From positions 29,840,001 through 29,904,000 of the forward strand of contig NC_091020.1 in assembly GCF_041296385.1 (NCBI RefSeq): a stretch of DNA of 64,000 nt, read 5' to 3'. Both the position numbers and the translations under genes were made by a program. Under the pieces are notes generated by a model. It was not told where the DNA came from. It searched no databases and saw only the letters and a list, made by a program, of their open reading frames with translations. Of the stretch, positions 63,051 to 64,000 are shown one piece after another. The stretch comes from Aphelocoma coerulescens (Eukaryota > Chordata > Aves > Passeriformes > Corvidae). The stretch's first letter is position 1, and the number at the start of each line of letters is the position of its first letter.

Positions 63051-64000
63051 AGAGTTCTGCCAACCTTAATTTTCCTTATGGGCAGATGCAGAATAAAGAA
63101 AAATAGGTGCTATATACTCCACATTCACAGTCAGTGAAGTAGCGAGCTCGGCAAGCTTTCCTTCCCTGTCAGACTTTGTACAGAACAGAATGAGAGGGAG
63201 ACATTGGTGTGATTCCTGAGGCTTTCTAGTTATGGAGGAGGGGGAACTGGAGTCAACATGCTAAGTTGGGAAGCTCTGCAAACAGTGAGCGAGGCAGAGA
63301 GGAGCTCATGCCTCAGCCACCGTGCACGGCTCCAGCAACTCCAATGCTCCCCCTGCATGGGGCCCCAATTACGCAAATGTCATTAGCTTTAGGACTCAGT
63401 ATGTCTGCACAAATAAACCTCCCAGGCCCAGATCAGGAAATTATTGCACTTGCTTTCTGAGCAGAACAAAGCTCAGTGCAGTGATGAAGCTACACACTTA
63501 GCATTGAAGACATGAATGTATGAAGTCAATTACAAAAGGGGAGCTCTGTGGTGCGCAAATAATTGGTACAACTACAGTGGCTTATCTGTGTGGAATACGT
63601 CCTTGGTGTATTGCTGCAGCCTTCCAACACAACCAAAGCAAAGTATCTGACTGGAGAGAATAAACACACCTTAAAAAGTAAGTGGGAATGGACAAAGATG
63701 GGAAGTTTGGGGGTTAGCAGTAGGATAGATATTAATTAATATTTTGAAAACCTCAACGATCATTTTCCATGCTTTGAGAGATGTGAGGTTCTTTTAAGTA
63801 CAGCCAGAACTCAGAATCCTCTGAGCCATTAATGACTGTGGTGATCATTAGTGCTGGGCACCCAGTGAGTGCTAGAAACAAATAAAGACAGTTTATGTTC
63901 AGAACTATTTACAGTATGAATTGAAATAGAGCAAAGCAAGTGGAAATGATGACCAAATAAAATACAAGAGACTAGTTGTTCAGTCGGGGTTTTAGAGGTA
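63051..64000. other. Unassigned stretch, possible conserved non-coding DNA
   Basis: Non-repetitive sequence of balanced composition. Around 63366-63386 the string 'caattacgcaaatgtcatta' contains a near-octamer (POU-type, ACGCAAAT) overlapping a C/EBP- or ATF-like core (TTACGCAA), flanked by ATTA/CATTA homeodomain cores. Clusters like this occur in enhancers but also by chance. There is no open frame of note. Confidence 0.25.

Noticed and set aside
1..64000. CRISPR arrays, bacterial operons, rRNA or tRNA genes
   Set aside because: No regularly spaced repeats, no cloverleaf with A/B boxes, no rRNA core sequences; the repeat content is that of a bird nuclear genome.

Overview
The window looks like bird nuclear DNA, and the host call rests on repeats rather than genes. 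Several 3' ends of CR1 retrotransposons are easy to read, with the typical avian/reptilian tail ('gatgatccttgtgggtccct...' followed by 'atgattctatgattct'). There are also older amniote CR1 and MIR-like relics and one LTR of the kind found in songbird endogenous retroviruses (ERVs). The passerine suggestion rests only on my recollection of that LTR type and is tentative. The sequence is AT-rich, stop codons are dense in all frames, and no multi-exon protein gene can be recognised. It is best read as an intergenic stretch or the inside of a very large intron.

Layout. Positions 1-13184 are mostly unassigned unique-looking sequence with an A37 tract (1563), a MIR-like SINE tail (2905-3060) and an antisense CR1 relic (4276-4720). 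Positions 13185-14298 are a nested repeat cluster: a broken env-like fragment, a 342-bp LTR with TG...CA ends, CCAAT boxes, TATA box and poly(A) signal (all minus strand), then a plus-strand CR1 3' end. Positions 14299-31802 are nearly featureless. CR1 3' ends lie at 31803-32064 and 37393-37791, with TA-rich microsatellites near 33.8 kb and 38.05 kb, an antisense MIR-like SINE at 38236-38346 and a possible terminal exon at 38539-38663. At 44695-45848 there are degraded remains of a LINE that is not CR1, with readable reverse-transcriptase motifs on the minus strand. At 52585-53400 there is an old sense-strand CR1 with an eroded RT region running into its 3' UTR. At 55148-55310 there is a diverged palindromic old repeat, and at 62945-63050 a tandem duplication.

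No genes act together here in any way the sequence shows. I found no new biological system. The most informative items are the non-CR1 LINE relic, the env-plus-LTR remnant and the possible terminal exon. All family assignments come from reading motifs by eye; none was checked by a database search.
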